DNA of 64,000 nt from Streptomyces sp. WMMC940. Its GTDB lineage: Bacteria > Actinomycetota > Actinomycetes > Streptomycetales > Streptomycetaceae. Location: assembly GCF_027460265.1 (NCBI RefSeq), contig NZ_JAPZBC010000001.1:1240001-1304000 (forward strand), in the 5' to 3' direction. A program made the position numbers and the translations under genes. This document shows, one piece after another, positions 43,025 to 52,729 of the stretch (positions are counted from its first letter, which is position 1; every line of letters begins with the position of its first letter). Below the pieces are notes generated by a model, which worked only from the letters and a program-made list of their open reading frames with translations, did no database searches and was not told where the DNA came from.

Positions 43025-44488
43025 ATGACGCAGCGCGTGCTTACGACCGAGTCCGGCGCTCCGGTCGCCGACAACCAGAACTCCGCCACCGCCGGCGTCG
43101 GTGGCCCGCTCCTCCTCCAGGACCAGCACCTGCTGGAGAAGCTCGCCCGCTTCAACCGCGAGCGCATCCCGGAGCGAGTCGTCCACGCACGCGGCTCCGG
43201 CGCGTACGGCTACTTCGAGGTGACCGACGACGTCGGCGGCTTCACCCGGGCCGGCTTCCTGGACACGGTCGGCAAGCGCACCGAGGTCTTCCTGCGCTTC
43301 TCCACCGTCGCCGACTCGCTCGGCGGCGCGGACGCAGTCCGCGACCCGCGGGGCTTCGCGGTGAAGTTCTACACCGAGGAGGGCAACTACGACCTCGTCG
43401 GCAACAACACCCCGGTGTTCTTCATCAAGGACCCGGTCAAGTTCCCGGACTTCATCCACTCCCAGAAGCGCGACCCGTTCACCGGCAAGCAGGAGCCGGA
43501 CAACGTCTGGGACTTCTGGGCCCATGCGCCGGAGGCCACGCACCAGATCACCTGGCTGATGGGCGACCGCGGCATCCCGGCCTCGTACCGCCACATGAAC
43601 GGCTACGGGTCGCACACCTACCAGTGGACGAACGCCGAGGGCGAGGCCTTCTTCGTCAAGTACCACTTCAAGACGAACCAGGGCATCCGCTGCCTGAGCG
43701 GCGAGCAGGCCGCCGAGGTCGCGGGCACGGACCCCAACTCGCACCAGACGGACCTGCTCCAGGCGATCGAGCGCGGCGTGAACCCGTCCTGGACGCTGTA
43801 CGTCCAGATCATGCCCGCGGCCGAGGCGGCGGACTACCGCTTCAACCCGTTCGACCTCACCAAGGTGTGGCCGCACGCCGACTACCCGCTGCAGCGCGTC
43901 GGCCGGCTGGTCCTCGACCGCAACCCGGACAACGTCTTCGCCGAGGTCGAGCAGGCGGCGTTCTCACCGAACAACTTCGTGCCGGGCATCGGGCCCTCGC
44001 CGGACAAGATGCTCCAGGGGCGCCTCTTCGCCTATGCGGACGCCCACCGCTACCGTCTCGGCGTCAACCACACCCAGCTCCCGGTGAACGCGCCGAAGGC
44101 CGTGCCGGGCGGAGCCGACAACTACGGCCGCGACGGGCTCATGGCCACCCGCAACGGCTCCCGCCACGACAAGAACTACGAGCCCAACTCGTACGCGGGC
44201 CCGGTGCAGTCGGACGCCGCCCTGTCGGCCCCGCTGGCACTCTACGGCCACACCGGCACGCACGCCGCACCGCAGCACGCCAAGGACGACGACTTCCACC
44301 AGGCCGGTGAGCTCTACCGCCTGATGTCGGAGGAGGAGAAGTCGCGTCTGATCGCGAACATCGCCGGCGGCCTGTCCCAGGTCTCCCGTGACGACGTGAT
44401 CGAGAAGAACCTCGCCCACTTCCACGCGGCCGACCCGGACTACGGCAGGCGCGTGGAGGCGGCGGTCGCCGCCCTGCGCGAGGACTGA
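43025..44488 (+). CDS. katA: Monofunctional haem catalase
   Basis: Disproportionates H2O2. The 487-residue protein is of the small-subunit type. Catalytic His54 is in [14 protein letters not shown], Asn127 in [15 protein letters not shown], and the proximal haem Tyr in [17 protein letters not shown] 43025 gives the standard N-terminus ([14 protein letters not shown]); the frame extends further 5' but over the promoter. Its operator matches that of the urate operon, so it may remove H2O2 made by urate oxidase. Confidence 0.96.
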   Translation: MTQRVLTTESGAPVADNQNSATAGVGGPLLLQDQHLLEKLARFNRERIPERVVHARGSGAYGYFEVTDDVGGFTRAGFLDTVGKRTEVFLRFSTVADSLGGADAVRDPRGFAVKFYTEEGNYDLVGNNTPVFFIKDPVKFPDFIHSQKRDPFTGKQEPDNVWDFWAHAPEATHQITWLMGDRGIPASYRHMNGYGSHTYQWTNAEGEAFFVKYHFKTNQGIRCLSGEQAAEVAGTDPNSHQTDLLQAIERGVNPSWTLYVQIMPAAEAADYRFNPFDLTKVWPHADYPLQRVGRLVLDRNPDNVFAEVEQAAFSPNNFVPGIGPSPDKMLQGRLFAYADAHRYRLGVNHTQLPVNAPKAVPGGADNYGRDGLMATRNGSRHDKNYEPNSYAGPVQSDAALSAPLALYGHTGTHAAPQHAKDDDFHQAGELYRLMSEEEKSRLIANIAGGLSQVSRDDVIEKNLAHFHAADPDYGRRVEAAVAALRED

Positions 44489-44497
44489 GACTCGGCT

Positions 44498-44541
44498 CCC
44501 CGTCCCCGCCGCGATCGTCTCGACCGCGGCGGCGGACGGGG
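44498..44541 (+). terminator. Catalase terminator hairpin
   Basis: CCCCGTCCCCGCCGCG (44498-44513) pairs with CGCGGCGGCGGACGGGG (44525-44541), about 16 bp with one bulge or mismatch, directly after the stop codon. No T-run follows. Confidence 0.65.
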
Positions 44542-45076
44542 TGCTGGGACCGAGACCGCGTACGCACGCAGACCGGGAGGTCCCGCCTGCGTACGCCGTC
44601 CGAACCGCCGGCCCGGATGAGGGGTGGCCGACGGCGAGGACACGGCGCCGGCCGCACGGCCGGCGCCCGCCGGAGGACCGCGGCGGTGTGCGAGCCGGTG
44701 CGGTGGTAAGGGCCGACCCGGCCCCCTTCCAGACCTGAGGGAGGGGCCGTCGGGAGAGCCCATCGCCCCGCCGCGGTCCCGGCGGAACCCCGGCGGCCCG
44801 GTCCGAGAAGGCCCTCCCCGACTCGGCTCCGGGCACCCGACCTCAGGGCTCCGCGAGCCTCCGGCTCCGGCTCCGCAGCACCCACGAACCCCGCCCGGCG
44901 GCGCGAACGTCCTGTCGCGCCAGCCTCGCACCGTCGGGCGGAACCACCTCCCCGGACCGGGCGGGACGCTCGCGCAAGCGGTACCAGCCCGGAGGGCGCG
45001 CACCCGGGACGGGCGGTGCGCCAACGCGCTGCCGCCCCGGGTACGGGCCGGCGGACGGTTCACCGGCCGGGCCCCC
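44542..45076. other. Intergenic region without a gene
   Basis: Over 500 bp of very high G+C sequence between the catalase terminator and the copper-associated genes. Open frames exist on both strands but have Arg/Pro/Gly-rich composition typical of non-coding G+C-rich DNA. Confidence 0.5.
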
Positions 45077-45089
45077 TACGATGAGCCCA
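45077..45089 (+). promoter_or_regulatory. -10 box for a probable leaderless DUF6153 transcript
   Basis: TACGAT (45077-45082) is 6 bp before the ATG at 45089, so transcription would start at or next to the start codon. There is no Shine-Dalgarno sequence, in agreement with a leaderless mRNA. The -35 is weak. Confidence 0.5.
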
Positions 45090-45547
45090 TGACCCGCCGC
45101 ACGACGAGCCGCACGCGCCCCGCAGGGCGTGGGCTCGCGCTGCTGGTGCTGGCGGTACTGGCGGGCGTACTGGGCATGCACGCCCTGGCGCCCGCCGGGG
45201 TTCCCGGGTCCCAGGCACGGGCGCACGGCGCTGCGACCACCGTCCACACCTCGACCGTCCACACCTCGCCCGCCCACGGGCAGTCCGCCCACGCGCAATC
45301 CGTGCCCGAGCCGTCCGTACCCGAGGCCGGTCCGGGCTGTTCGCACACGGACGGTGGGGCGGACCACCTCGACCACACGGACGGGACGTGCGCCGCAGCG
45401 GGGGTCGGCTCCCCGTACGCACCCCCGGAGCCTGCCGCCGCGCTCGGTGCCCCGCCCTCGGTCGCGACGCCGAACGGGGCCGGTCGCACACCCCCGGACG
45501 GGCGGGCCCCGCCCGATCTGGCCGAACTGCAACTCCTGCGCATATAG
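45089..45547 (+). CDS. DUF6153-like small exported protein
   Basis: A 152-residue protein with an N-terminal membrane segment (GLALLVLAVLAGVLGMHALA). The outside region carries several histidines and one Cys pair (PGCSHTDGG and DGTCAAAG) and ends PPDLAELQLLRI, a pattern of the DUF6153 family found beside copper genes in Streptomyces. It is 129 bp upstream of the DUF305 gene and likely functions with it. The His/Cys content suggests metal contact; the family's role is not known. Confidence 0.75.
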   Translation: MTRRTTSRTRPAGRGLALLVLAVLAGVLGMHALAPAGVPGSQARAHGAATTVHTSTVHTSPAHGQSAHAQSVPEPSVPEAGPGCSHTDGGADHLDHTDGTCAAAGVGSPYAPPEPAAALGAPPSVATPNGAGRTPPDGRAPPDLAELQLLRI

Positions 45548-45676
45548 GGCACGCGGCACGGCGCCTCCCGTTTCGCGCCCCGGCCCGGGCGGTGAGCGGC
45601 GCCGCGCCTCCGCACGCCCTCGTTCCCGCGATCCCGCGCGTCCGATCCAGGTCGCGCGTCAAGGAGTTGCACCAGC

Positions 45677-46303
45677 ATGACCAGCAAGCATTCCCCTGCC
45701 CGACGTACCGTCGCCATGGCCGCCGCCGGCGCGGCCGCCTTCGTCCTGGCCTCGTGCGGCGGCGGCACCGACACGTCGAGCGGCCACGGCGGGCACGCGG
45801 CGGCGACCCCGCCCGCCGCGGCCTCCGCCCCGCGAGGGCGGCACAACGCGGCCGACGTCGCCTTCGCCAACGGCATGATCCCCCACCACCGACAGGCGGT
45901 GGAGATGGCGGAGCTCGCGGCGGCCCGAGCGGAATCGGCCGAGGTGAGGAAGCTCGCCGAGGACATCCGGAAGGCCCAGGGCCCGGAGATCAGGACGCTG
46001 TCCGGCTGGCTGTCCTCATGGGGCGAGGACGTCCCCGCGGAGGACGGTGCGGACCATGCCGCACACGGCGCAGAAGGGATGATGAGCCCCCGGGAGATGG
46101 CCCGACTGGAGCAGTCCTCGGGCAAGGCGTTCGACACCGCCTTCATGGAGTTGATGATCGAGCACCACGAAGGCGCGGTGGCCATGGCCGAGGCCGAGCG
46201 CGCCGGCGGCGCCGACGCGGCCGCGAAGCAGATGGCGGGCGACATCATCACCGCGCAGACCGGCGAGATCTCACTGATGAGGAAGCTGCTCGGCCGGGGC
46301 TGA
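45677..46303 (+). CDS. DUF305 lipoprotein, copper-associated
   Basis: A 208-residue exported lipoprotein (lipobox VLASC, Cys27). DUF305 ferritin-like helices show the hallmark GMIPHHRQAVEMAE and its repeat LMIEHHEGAVAMAE, each with an H-H pair, plus a Met/His stretch (HAAHGAEGMMSPREM). Such proteins are often found with copper resistance genes and may bind copper outside the membrane. AAGGAG precedes the ATG. It is followed by a strong terminator and convergent with the copper ATPase gene. Confidence 0.88.
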   Translation: MTSKHSPARRTVAMAAAGAAAFVLASCGGGTDTSSGHGGHAAATPPAAASAPRGRHNAADVAFANGMIPHHRQAVEMAELAAARAESAEVRKLAEDIRKAQGPEIRTLSGWLSSWGEDVPAEDGADHAAHGAEGMMSPREMARLEQSSGKAFDTAFMELMIEHHEGAVAMAEAERAGGADAAAKQMAGDIITAQTGEISLMRKLLGRG

Positions 46304-46313
46304 CCCCCGCGGC

Positions 46314-46349
46314 GGGGAGGGGGCCGGCGGGCCCCCTCCCCGTTCTTTT
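46314..46349 (+). terminator. Terminator after the DUF305 gene
   Basis: GGGGAGGGGGCC (46314-46325) pairs perfectly with GGCCCCCTCCCC (46330-46341) around a 4-nt loop, followed by GTTCTTTT. It is 11 bp after the stop and looks like a classic intrinsic terminator. Confidence 0.88.
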
Positions 46350-46728
46350 CGACCATTCCCGGAATACCCCAGGCCGCCGGATCCGTCCGTCGACCCATGG
46401 CCGTGCGCCGGTCCTTGTCCGTGCCGCTGCCGGGACGACCGCGCCGAGTCGCCGTGGCCACCCTGCCGCCCGCCGCCCGTGCGGAAGACGCCTCACCGCG
46501 CTCCACGCCGGTACGCGGCCGGCCGCGGGCACCCCGGACGGCGGGGCGGCGCCCCCTCGGCTGCCGCGCACCGAACCGGACGGGGATCGTCGGCGACACG
46601 TTCCAGGACTCGCCCTCCCCGCGCTCGGCCGCCGCCACGAGTTCGCTCGGGCCGGAAGGCCCGCTTCCCGGCGCACCGTCGCTCCGGCGTGCAGCCGGGA
46701 AGGCGGAACCACGCGGACGCGGCCGTCC
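46350..46728. other. Convergent intergenic region
   Basis: About 380 bp between the DUF305 terminator and the end of the copper ATPase gene. I see no gene. A short ATACCCC half-site like the copper operator occurs at about 46365 but lacks its palindromic partner. Confidence 0.5.
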
Positions 46729-48984
46729 TCAGTCCGCCGGGGGGAAGCCCCTCAGGCGCAGGCTGTTGCCGACGACGAAGACCGACGAGAAGGCCATCGC
46801 CGCGCCCGCGATCATCGGGTTCAGCAGTCCCGCCGCGGCGAGCGGAAGCGCGGCGACGTTGTAGGCGAACGCCCAGAAGAGGTTGCCCTTGATCGTGCCG
46901 AGCGTCCTGCGGGACAGCCGGATCGCGTCCGCCGCCGCCCTCAGGTCGCCGCGCACCAGCGTCAGGTCGCCCGCCTCGATGGCGGCGTCGGTTCCGGTAC
47001 CCATGGCCAGGCCGAGGTCGGCCTGGGCGAGCGCGGCAGCGTCGTTGACCCCGTCGCCGACCATGGCCACCGTCCGGCCCTCCTCCTGCAGGCGCCGCAC
47101 CACGTCGACCTTGTCCTCGGGCATGACCTCGGCGACGACCCGCTCGATGCCGACCTCCGCCGCGACCGCCTCGGCGACGGCCTTGTTGTCGCCGGTCAGC
47201 AGGATCGGCGTCAGCCCGAGGGCCCGCAGTCGCCGCACCGCCTCGGCGCTCGTCGGCCTGACCGCGTCGGCGACCTCCAGGACCGCCCGGGCCTCGCCGT
47301 CCCAGGCCACGACGATCACGGTCCGGCCCGCTGCCTCCGCCTCCGTTCCGGCCCGCTCCAGTTCGGCCGGGAGCACGATGGACCACTCGGCGAGAAGGCG
47401 TTCGCGGCCGACGAGGACGGCATGCCCGGCGACCACGCCCCGCACGCCGAGGCCGGGGACGTTCACGAAGTCCTCGGGTGCGGGGAGCGCCCCGACCCGC
47501 TCGGCCGCTCCGGTCGCCACGGCCTGGGCGATGGGGTGCTCGGAGGCGTGTTCCAGCGCCCCGGCCAGCCGCAGGGCCTCGGACTCGTCGGTCCCTTCCG
47601 CGGTGTGGACCCCGAGGAGGGTCATCCTCCCGGTGGTCACGGTGCCGGTCTTGTCGAGGACGATCGTGTCGGCCCTGCGCGTGTTCTCCAGGACCTCGGG
47701 CCCCTTGATCAGGATGCCGAGCTGCGCGCCGCGCCCCGTGCCCACCATGAGCGCGGTGGGCGTGGCGAGACCCAGCGCGCAGGGGCAGGCGATGATCAGG
47801 ACGGCGACCGCGGCGGTGAACGCGGCCGTCCATCCAGCCCCGCTGCCGAGCCAGAAGCCGAGCGTGCCCACGGCCAGGACCATGACGGCGGGCACGAACA
47901 CGGCGGAGATCCGGTCGGCCAGCCGCTGCGCCGCGGCCTTGCCGTTCTGCGCGTCCTCGACCAGCTTCGCCATGCGCGCCAACTGGGTGTCCGCGCCGAC
48001 CCGGCGGGCCTCGACGACGAGCCGGCCGCCGGCGTTGAGGGTGGCTCCGGTGACGGGGTCGCCGACGGACACCTCCACGGGTACGGACTCGCCGGTGAGC
48101 ATGGACGCGTCCACGGCGGAGGAGCCTTCGACGACGGTGCCGTCGGTGGCGATCTTCTCTCCCGGGCGCACCAGGAAGCGGTCGCCCACGGCCAGTTCGG
48201 CGACGGGGACCAGCCGTTCCCCACCGCCGCGCAGCACGGTCACGTCCTTCGCGCCGAGCTCCATCAGGGCCTTCAGCGCGGCGCCGGCCCTGCGCTTGGA
48301 GCGGGCTTCGAAGTACCGGCCGGCCAGGATGAACGCGGTCACGCCGGCGGCGGCTTCGAGGTAGATGTTGCCGGCGCCGTCGGTGCGGGTGATGGTCGGC
48401 TCGAAGCCGTGGGTCATGCCCGGCTCACCCGCGGTGCCGAAGAACAGGGCCCACAGCGACCACAGGAACGCCGCCGAGGTGCCGACCGAGACGAGGGTGT
48501 CCATGGTGGCGGCCCCGTGCCGGGCGTTGGTGAGGGCGGCGCGGTGGAACGGCCAGGCCGCGTACGTGACCACGGGCGCGGCCAGGGTCAGCGAGAGCCA
48601 CTGCCAGTACTCGATCTGCAGGGCCGGGACCATCGCCATGGCCACGACGGGCACCGACAGCACCACCGCGGTGACCAGTCGCTGCCGCAGCGTCCGCAGC
48701 CCGCCCTCCTCCCCCGTCCCGGCGTCACCGGGTTCGGTACGGGTGCGGGGCGGCGGGGGCTCGGTCGCGGTGTAGCCGGTCGCCTCGACGGTGGCGATCA
48801 GATCGCGGACGGAGACCTCGTCGTCGCGGTAGGAGATCTTCGCCTTCTCGGTGGCGTAGTTGACCGTGGCCTCCACACCGTCCATGCGGTTGAGCTTCTT
48901 CTCCACACGGGCGGCGCACGAGGCGCAGGTCATGCCGCCGATCGCGAGTTCGACCTCGGCGGTGCCGTGGACCGTGGCAGTCAT
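46729..48984 (-). CDS. copA: Copper-translocating P-type ATPase (CopA-like)
   Basis: A 751-residue P1B-type ATPase exporting Cu(I). One N-terminal HMA domain has GMTCASC (Cys20 and Cys23). The transport motif CPC is in [13 protein letters not shown], phosphorylation at DKTGT, the HP motif in [10 protein letters not shown], and the hinge in [12 protein letters not shown]. The C-terminal membrane helices have the [12 protein letters not shown] and [13 protein letters not shown] segments typical of Cu(I)-ATPases. ATG 48984 has AGGAG 6 nt upstream. A CsoR-like operator lies 80 bp upstream. Confidence 0.95.
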   Translation of the reverse strand: MTATVHGTAEVELAIGGMTCASCAARVEKKLNRMDGVEATVNYATEKAKISYRDDEVSVRDLIATVEATGYTATEPPPPRTRTEPGDAGTGEEGGLRTLRQRLVTAVVLSVPVVAMAMVPALQIEYWQWLSLTLAAPVVTYAAWPFHRAALTNARHGAATMDTLVSVGTSAAFLWSLWALFFGTAGEPGMTHGFEPTITRTDGAGNIYLEAAAGVTAFILAGRYFEARSKRRAGAALKALMELGAKDVTVLRGGGERLVPVAELAVGDRFLVRPGEKIATDGTVVEGSSAVDASMLTGESVPVEVSVGDPVTGATLNAGGRLVVEARRVGADTQLARMAKLVEDAQNGKAAAQRLADRISAVFVPAVMVLAVGTLGFWLGSGAGWTAAFTAAVAVLIIACPCALGLATPTALMVGTGRGAQLGILIKGPEVLENTRRADTIVLDKTGTVTTGRMTLLGVHTAEGTDESEALRLAGALEHASEHPIAQAVATGAAERVGALPAPEDFVNVPGLGVRGVVAGHAVLVGRERLLAEWSIVLPAELERAGTEAEAAGRTVIVVAWDGEARAVLEVADAVRPTSAEAVRRLRALGLTPILLTGDNKAVAEAVAAEVGIERVVAEVMPEDKVDVVRRLQEEGRTVAMVGDGVNDAAALAQADLGLAMGTGTDAAIEAGDLTLVRGDLRAAADAIRLSRRTLGTIKGNLFWAFAYNVAALPLAAAGLLNPMIAGAAMAFSSVFVVGNSLRLRGFPPAD

Positions 48985-49062
48985 CCCTGCTCCTGAGCTC
49001 GTGGATGGGGCGGGCCGGCCGCCGGCGGGGCTCCCCTCGTCCGGCGCCCGATCCTCCCGGGA

Positions 49063-49081
49063 ACTATACCCCCTAGGGGTA
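49063..49081 (-). promoter_or_regulatory. CsoR-like operator and -10 box of the copper ATPase gene
   Basis: TACCCC-CTA-GGGGTA (49067-49081) is a perfect 6-bp inverted repeat matching the CsoR copper-repressor type site. On the - strand TATAGT (49068-49063) is a strong -10 overlapping it, and the start codon is 80 bp downstream. No csoR gene is in the window. Confidence 0.8.
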
Positions 49082-49439
49082 CGCTTCGACGTCCATACAC
49101 ACCCCCCACCCGTATCCGACCGCAAGCGCCTTCCAGGACCCGGGAGGAGCCGCGGCTTCTCACCGCCTCAGGCAATCCGCTCACCCCGGCGTCGCATCGC
49201 GCTGGGGCCGCCGACGGCATCCGCAGCGCCCCGGTCGACCCGCCCGCCCACCGGGCCGGCCCGGCGAGCCGGGCGTCGCGGGCACCACGACGGCCGCCCG
49301 AGCGGCCGGGCCGGCCGCCTGAGTGGTCGGGCCGTCGCCGCCCTCCGACACTGGACCTGAGGACACCACACACGACGGCCGGGCACGAGCGCCGCCCCGT
49401 ACCCGACCGGCCAGGACACGGCGCTCAGGAGGCGACGGC
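49082..49439. other. Intergenic region before the molybdenum redox genes
   Basis: About 360 bp without a supportable gene. It must hold the promoter of the 49440 operon, but no clear hexamer pair was found. AGGAGG at about 49427-49432 is the ribosome-binding site. Confidence 0.45.
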
Positions 49440-50039
49440 ATGGGTACGTTCTCACCCGGCTTCCACGGTCGCGGACGCGGCCTGGCGGAGAAGCTGCCTC
49501 CAGGGCAGTACCCGACGGAGTCGTTCCCGGTGCTGTCCGCAGGCCCCACACCCCGTGTGCCGACCGAGACCTGGACCTTCACCGTGACGACGGAGAACGG
49601 CGACTCCCGCGGCTGGACGTGGGACGAGATGATGTCGCTGCCCCAGGAGGACACGGTCCACGACATCCACTGCGTGACGCGGTGGTCCAAGTTCGGCACC
49701 CCGTGGCGGGGCGTCCCGGTCGACGCCTTCCTGGAGGACGTCGAGACCGCCGCCGACCACGCCGTGGCCGTCAGCCACGGCGGCTACACCACGAACCTTC
49801 CGCTGGAGGACCTCCTCGACGGCAGGGCATGGGTCGTCCACACCTACGACGGCTTCCCGCTGTCCCCCGAACACGGCGGCCCCGCGCGGCTGCTGGTGCC
49901 GCACCTGTACTTCTGGAAGTCGGCCAAGTGGGTGCGGGAACTGCGGCTCACGATCGAGGACGAGCCCGGTTTCTGGGAGAGCGTCGGTTACCACAACTAC
50001 GGCGACCCCTGGCGCGAGCAGCGCACCTGGGACGACTGA
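49440..50039 (+). CDS. Sulfite-oxidase-like molybdopterin protein
   Basis: A 199-residue cytosolic molybdoenzyme of the sulfite oxidase/MsrP fold. HDIHCVTRWSKFGTPWRGVPV holds Cys78, the expected molybdenum ligand, and later VSHGGYTTNLPLEDLL and SAKWVRELRL are typical. The protein is short, with only the Mo-binding domain and no signal peptide or haem domain. It is 2 bp upstream of an FAD reductase gene, so electrons are probably passed to it from NAD(P)H. Substrate unknown. Confidence 0.85.
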   Translation: MGTFSPGFHGRGRGLAEKLPPGQYPTESFPVLSAGPTPRVPTETWTFTVTTENGDSRGWTWDEMMSLPQEDTVHDIHCVTRWSKFGTPWRGVPVDAFLEDVETAADHAVAVSHGGYTTNLPLEDLLDGRAWVVHTYDGFPLSPEHGGPARLLVPHLYFWKSAKWVRELRLTIEDEPGFWESVGYHNYGDPWREQRTWDD

Positions 50040-50041
50040 CG

Positions 50042-50752
50042 ATGGCCGCCGACTGGCGCCGCGCCCACCTCGTGGAGCGCCTGCCGCAGACCCCCACCGC
50101 CCGCTCGCTGACCTTCAGCGTGCCGGGCTGGCCCGGTCACCTGGCCGGCCAGCACGTGGACGTGCGGCTCACCGCCGACGACGGCTACCAGGCCGCACGC
50201 AGCTACTCCCTCGCGGCGCCGGCCGACGGGGAACGCATCGAACTGGGCGTGCAGGCCGTCGCCGACGGGGAGGTCTCGCCCTACCTCGCCGACGGCCTCC
50301 CGCTGGGCGCCGACGTGGAGGTGCGCGGACCGCTCGGCCACTGGTTCGTCTGGCGGCCCGGGCAGACCGGTCCGGTGCTCCTGGTGGGCGGCGGATCGGG
50401 CGTCGTCCCGCTGACCGCCATGATCCGCGCCCACCGCGAGGCGGAGTCCCCCGTCGGCTTCCAGCTGGTGTACTCGGTGCGCACCCCCGAGGACTTCTGG
50501 TACCGCGACCTGCTCACCGGCGGGGCGGACCGGCTGGACCTCGACGTCCTCTACACCCGCCGTGCACCGCCGGACACCGCCCGCGCGCCGGGCCGCGTCT
50601 CGGCCGCCGACCTGCGCGGACACGTCTCGCGGCTCGCGGGAGCCGGGACCGTCTTCGTGTGCGGCCCCACGGCGTTCGTCGAAGCCGTCAGCGACCACCT
50701 CGTGGACCTGGGACGCGCCCCCGCCACGATCCGTACCGAGCGATTCGGCTGA
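50042..50752 (+). CDS. FAD-binding oxidoreductase (ferredoxin reductase type)
   Basis: A 236-residue flavin reductase. The FAD site is RSYSLAAP (R-x-Y-S), the nucleotide site is LLVGGGSGVVPLTAM, and VFVCGPTAFVEAV is the C-terminal NAD(P) motif C-G-P. There is no [2Fe-2S] domain, so electrons likely go directly to the molybdoprotein encoded 2 bp upstream. The pair is a common actinobacterial module, here followed by a DUF6510 protein. Confidence 0.88.
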   Translation: MAADWRRAHLVERLPQTPTARSLTFSVPGWPGHLAGQHVDVRLTADDGYQAARSYSLAAPADGERIELGVQAVADGEVSPYLADGLPLGADVEVRGPLGHWFVWRPGQTGPVLLVGGGSGVVPLTAMIRAHREAESPVGFQLVYSVRTPEDFWYRDLLTGGADRLDLDVLYTRRAPPDTARAPGRVSAADLRGHVSRLAGAGTVFVCGPTAFVEAVSDHLVDLGRAPATIRTERFG

Positions 50753-50807
50753 CGGCGGCTCGCGCCTCGCCTCGACCGAACCCATCACCTCATCCGGGAG
50801 GCCCACC

Positions 50808-51080
50808 ATGGAAGACACGCCCCTCCACCGCGACGGGAACTGGCTGGCCGGCCCGCTCTCGGAAGTCCTCTCCGTCGAGCCCACCCAGGCGTGGTGGCGC
50901 TGCCCCACATGCGCCATGGCCGGCCCTCTCGCCCAACTCCACGTCTACGGGCCCGAGCCGGGCCTCACCGCCCGCTGTCCCGGCTGTGCCCGGGTCGCCC
51001 TGAGACTCGTGAAGGAGGCCGACCACATCTGGCTTACCCTGGGCGGCGCGACGGGCGCCTTCCGCTTCCGTACCGCCTGA
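50808..51080 (+). CDS. DUF6510-type zinc-ribbon protein
   Basis: A 90-residue protein with two C-x2-C pairs (WRCPTCAMA and ARCPGCARV) forming a probable zinc ribbon and an otherwise beta-rich body (LHVYGPEPGL, HIWLTLGG). GGGAGG precedes the ATG. It is the third gene of the molybdo/flavin module, 55 bp behind the reductase. Possibly an accessory or regulatory protein; function unknown. Confidence 0.75.
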   Translation: MEDTPLHRDGNWLAGPLSEVLSVEPTQAWWRCPTCAMAGPLAQLHVYGPEPGLTARCPGCARVALRLVKEADHIWLTLGGATGAFRFRTA

Positions 51081-51214
51081 GCTCCGCGGGAGAGTCCCCG
51101 TCCGGCGTGGACACCGGGGCGCCCGGTTCACGCACGGCGGATGCCACGGGCTCCGGCCCACGGGCGCGGGCTGCCGTACGGGGTGCTCCCGGCCCGGCCG
51201 CGGTGAGCCGCGGC

Positions 51215-52729
51215 TCAGGGCATCCCGCCGAAGTCGTCCCCCACCGTCAGCGTGACCAGGCCCTCGGGCGCGTCGGCGCGCTCCGCCACGGGGGTTCCGG
51301 GCAGCCGCGAGGCCAGGGCACGGGCCTGCTCTCCGAGCCCCGCCGGGTGAGTGACGGAGGTCCGGGCCGCAGCCGCTGACGCGTCGCCGGTTCCGGTGAC
51401 GGTGAATCCGGCCCGGCGCAGCGCCTGGGCGGCCTCCCAGGCGAGACCCGGCGTGCCGGTGCCGTCGAGCACCCGCACCCGGACGGTGCTCGCGTACAGG
51501 GGCTTCTCCCCGGCGGCGGCGACGGTCTCCTCGCGGACCTCCCGGTCCCGGGCGAGTGCCGTGAACAGATCGGCGGCCGCCGGGTACTGCCAGACGACGT
51601 TCGCCGCGTCGGACGGCACGTCCATGCTGCGGGGGTAGTTGGGCACGGTCACGAACGTCAACCGGCCGGGCGGGATCGCCTTGAGCCGGGAGACGAGACC
51701 GTACAGGGGCTGGATCCCGGCGAGCGCCTTGTCCGTGGTGAGCGACTTGGTGGCGGACTCCAGCAGCCCGTACATCGCGCCGGGGCTGGTCAGCTTCTGC
51801 TGGGCCCGGTCGGCCAGGGCGCGCATGAACTCCTGCTGCCGGCCGATGCGTCCGAGGTCGGAGCCGTCGCCGACGCCGTAGCGGGCGCGTACGTAGCCGA
51901 GCGCCTCCTCGTCCCGCACGGTCTGGCAACCGGCGGGGATGTCGAGGCGGGCCTTCGCGTCACGGATCGCGGCCGTGGGGCAGACCTCCATCCCGTCGAG
52001 GGCGTTGACCATGCCCTTGAACCCCTGGAAGTCCACCGACATGAAGTGGTCGATGCGCAGTCCGGTGTTCTGCTCGACCGTCTTGATCGCGCAGGCGGCG
52101 GCGCCCGCGACCTCGCCGCCGGAGCCCCCGATCGCGAACGCCTCGTTGATCTTGGCGTGGTGGGGGCTCGAGGTGCCGCCGTCGCCGCGGTCGCACGCCG
52201 GCACCTTCACCCACGAGTCGCGGGGGAAGGACACCACGGTCGCCCACTTCCGGCTCGCCGCGAGGTGAAGGAGCATCAGCGTGTCGGACCGCATGGTGGT
52301 CAGATCCCTGCCGTACCGGGCATTGGCCCCGGCCCGGGAGTCGGAACCGACCACGAGGATGTTCTTGGAACCGGGACTCATATTGGGCGGGCGGTCGTCG
52401 CCGATCCTGTCGTCCACGTCCGCGGACCGGATGTTGCCCTGCAGGTCCCGGTAGACCCAGACGCCGGCGGCCGTGGCGACGGCGAGCAGTACCGCGAGTG
52501 CCGCCACGCCCCTCGGTGTCCTCCGGCGGCGCCGGGCAGGGCCGCCGACCGGGCCTCGCTGCCGGCTCCGCCCGCCGGCCGCCACCGGCCGCCCCCGTCC
52601 CGTCCTCGACGGGGGCTGCCGGGTCGTCCGGGAAGGCCGGGCTGACGCGGCCCGGGGCCGCGTTCCCGCGGGAGGCGGGGGCGTCGCAGGAGAGGGGCCC
52701 GCCGGGGGCTGCCCGGGCGCATCGCTCAC
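51215..52729 (-). CDS. LytR-CpsA-Psr (LCP) family ligase with LytR_C domain
   Basis: A 504-residue membrane protein that attaches polymers to peptidoglycan. Residues 1-70 are a Pro/Arg/Ser-rich cytoplasmic region, 75-93 a membrane segment, and the LCP domain has NILVVGSDSRAG, TTMRSDTLMLLHL and VVSFPRDSWVKVP with the pyrophosphate-binding Arg residues. The C-terminal 100 residues are a LytR_C domain (VRVRVLDGTGTPGLAWEAAQALRRAGF). GTG 52729 has GGAGG 8 nt upstream. It might link the window's own exopolysaccharide to the wall, by inference. Confidence 0.9.
   Translation of the reverse strand: MSDAPGQPPAGPSPATPPPPAGTRPRAASARPSRTTRQPPSRTGRGRPVAAGGRSRQRGPVGGPARRRRRTPRGVAALAVLLAVATAAGVWVYRDLQGNIRSADVDDRIGDDRPPNMSPGSKNILVVGSDSRAGANARYGRDLTTMRSDTLMLLHLAASRKWATVVSFPRDSWVKVPACDRGDGGTSSPHHAKINEAFAIGGSGGEVAGAAACAIKTVEQNTGLRIDHFMSVDFQGFKGMVNALDGMEVCPTAAIRDAKARLDIPAGCQTVRDEEALGYVRARYGVGDGSDLGRIGRQQEFMRALADRAQQKLTSPGAMYGLLESATKSLTTDKALAGIQPLYGLVSRLKAIPPGRLTFVTVPNYPRSMDVPSDAANVVWQYPAAADLFTALARDREVREETVAAAGEKPLYASTVRVRVLDGTGTPGLAWEAAQALRRAGFTVTGTGDASAAAARTSVTHPAGLGEQARALASRLPGTPVAERADAPEGLVTLTVGDDFGGMP

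Noticed and set aside
44542..45063. Possible gene on the - strand between the catalase and DUF6153 genes
   Set aside because: Composition is Arg/Pro/Gly-dominated and no motif or convincing start is visible.
45388..48996. Open frame of 1200 codons on the + strand
   Set aside because: It runs opposite the copper ATPase and through the DUF305 gene in another frame; no protein motif is present.
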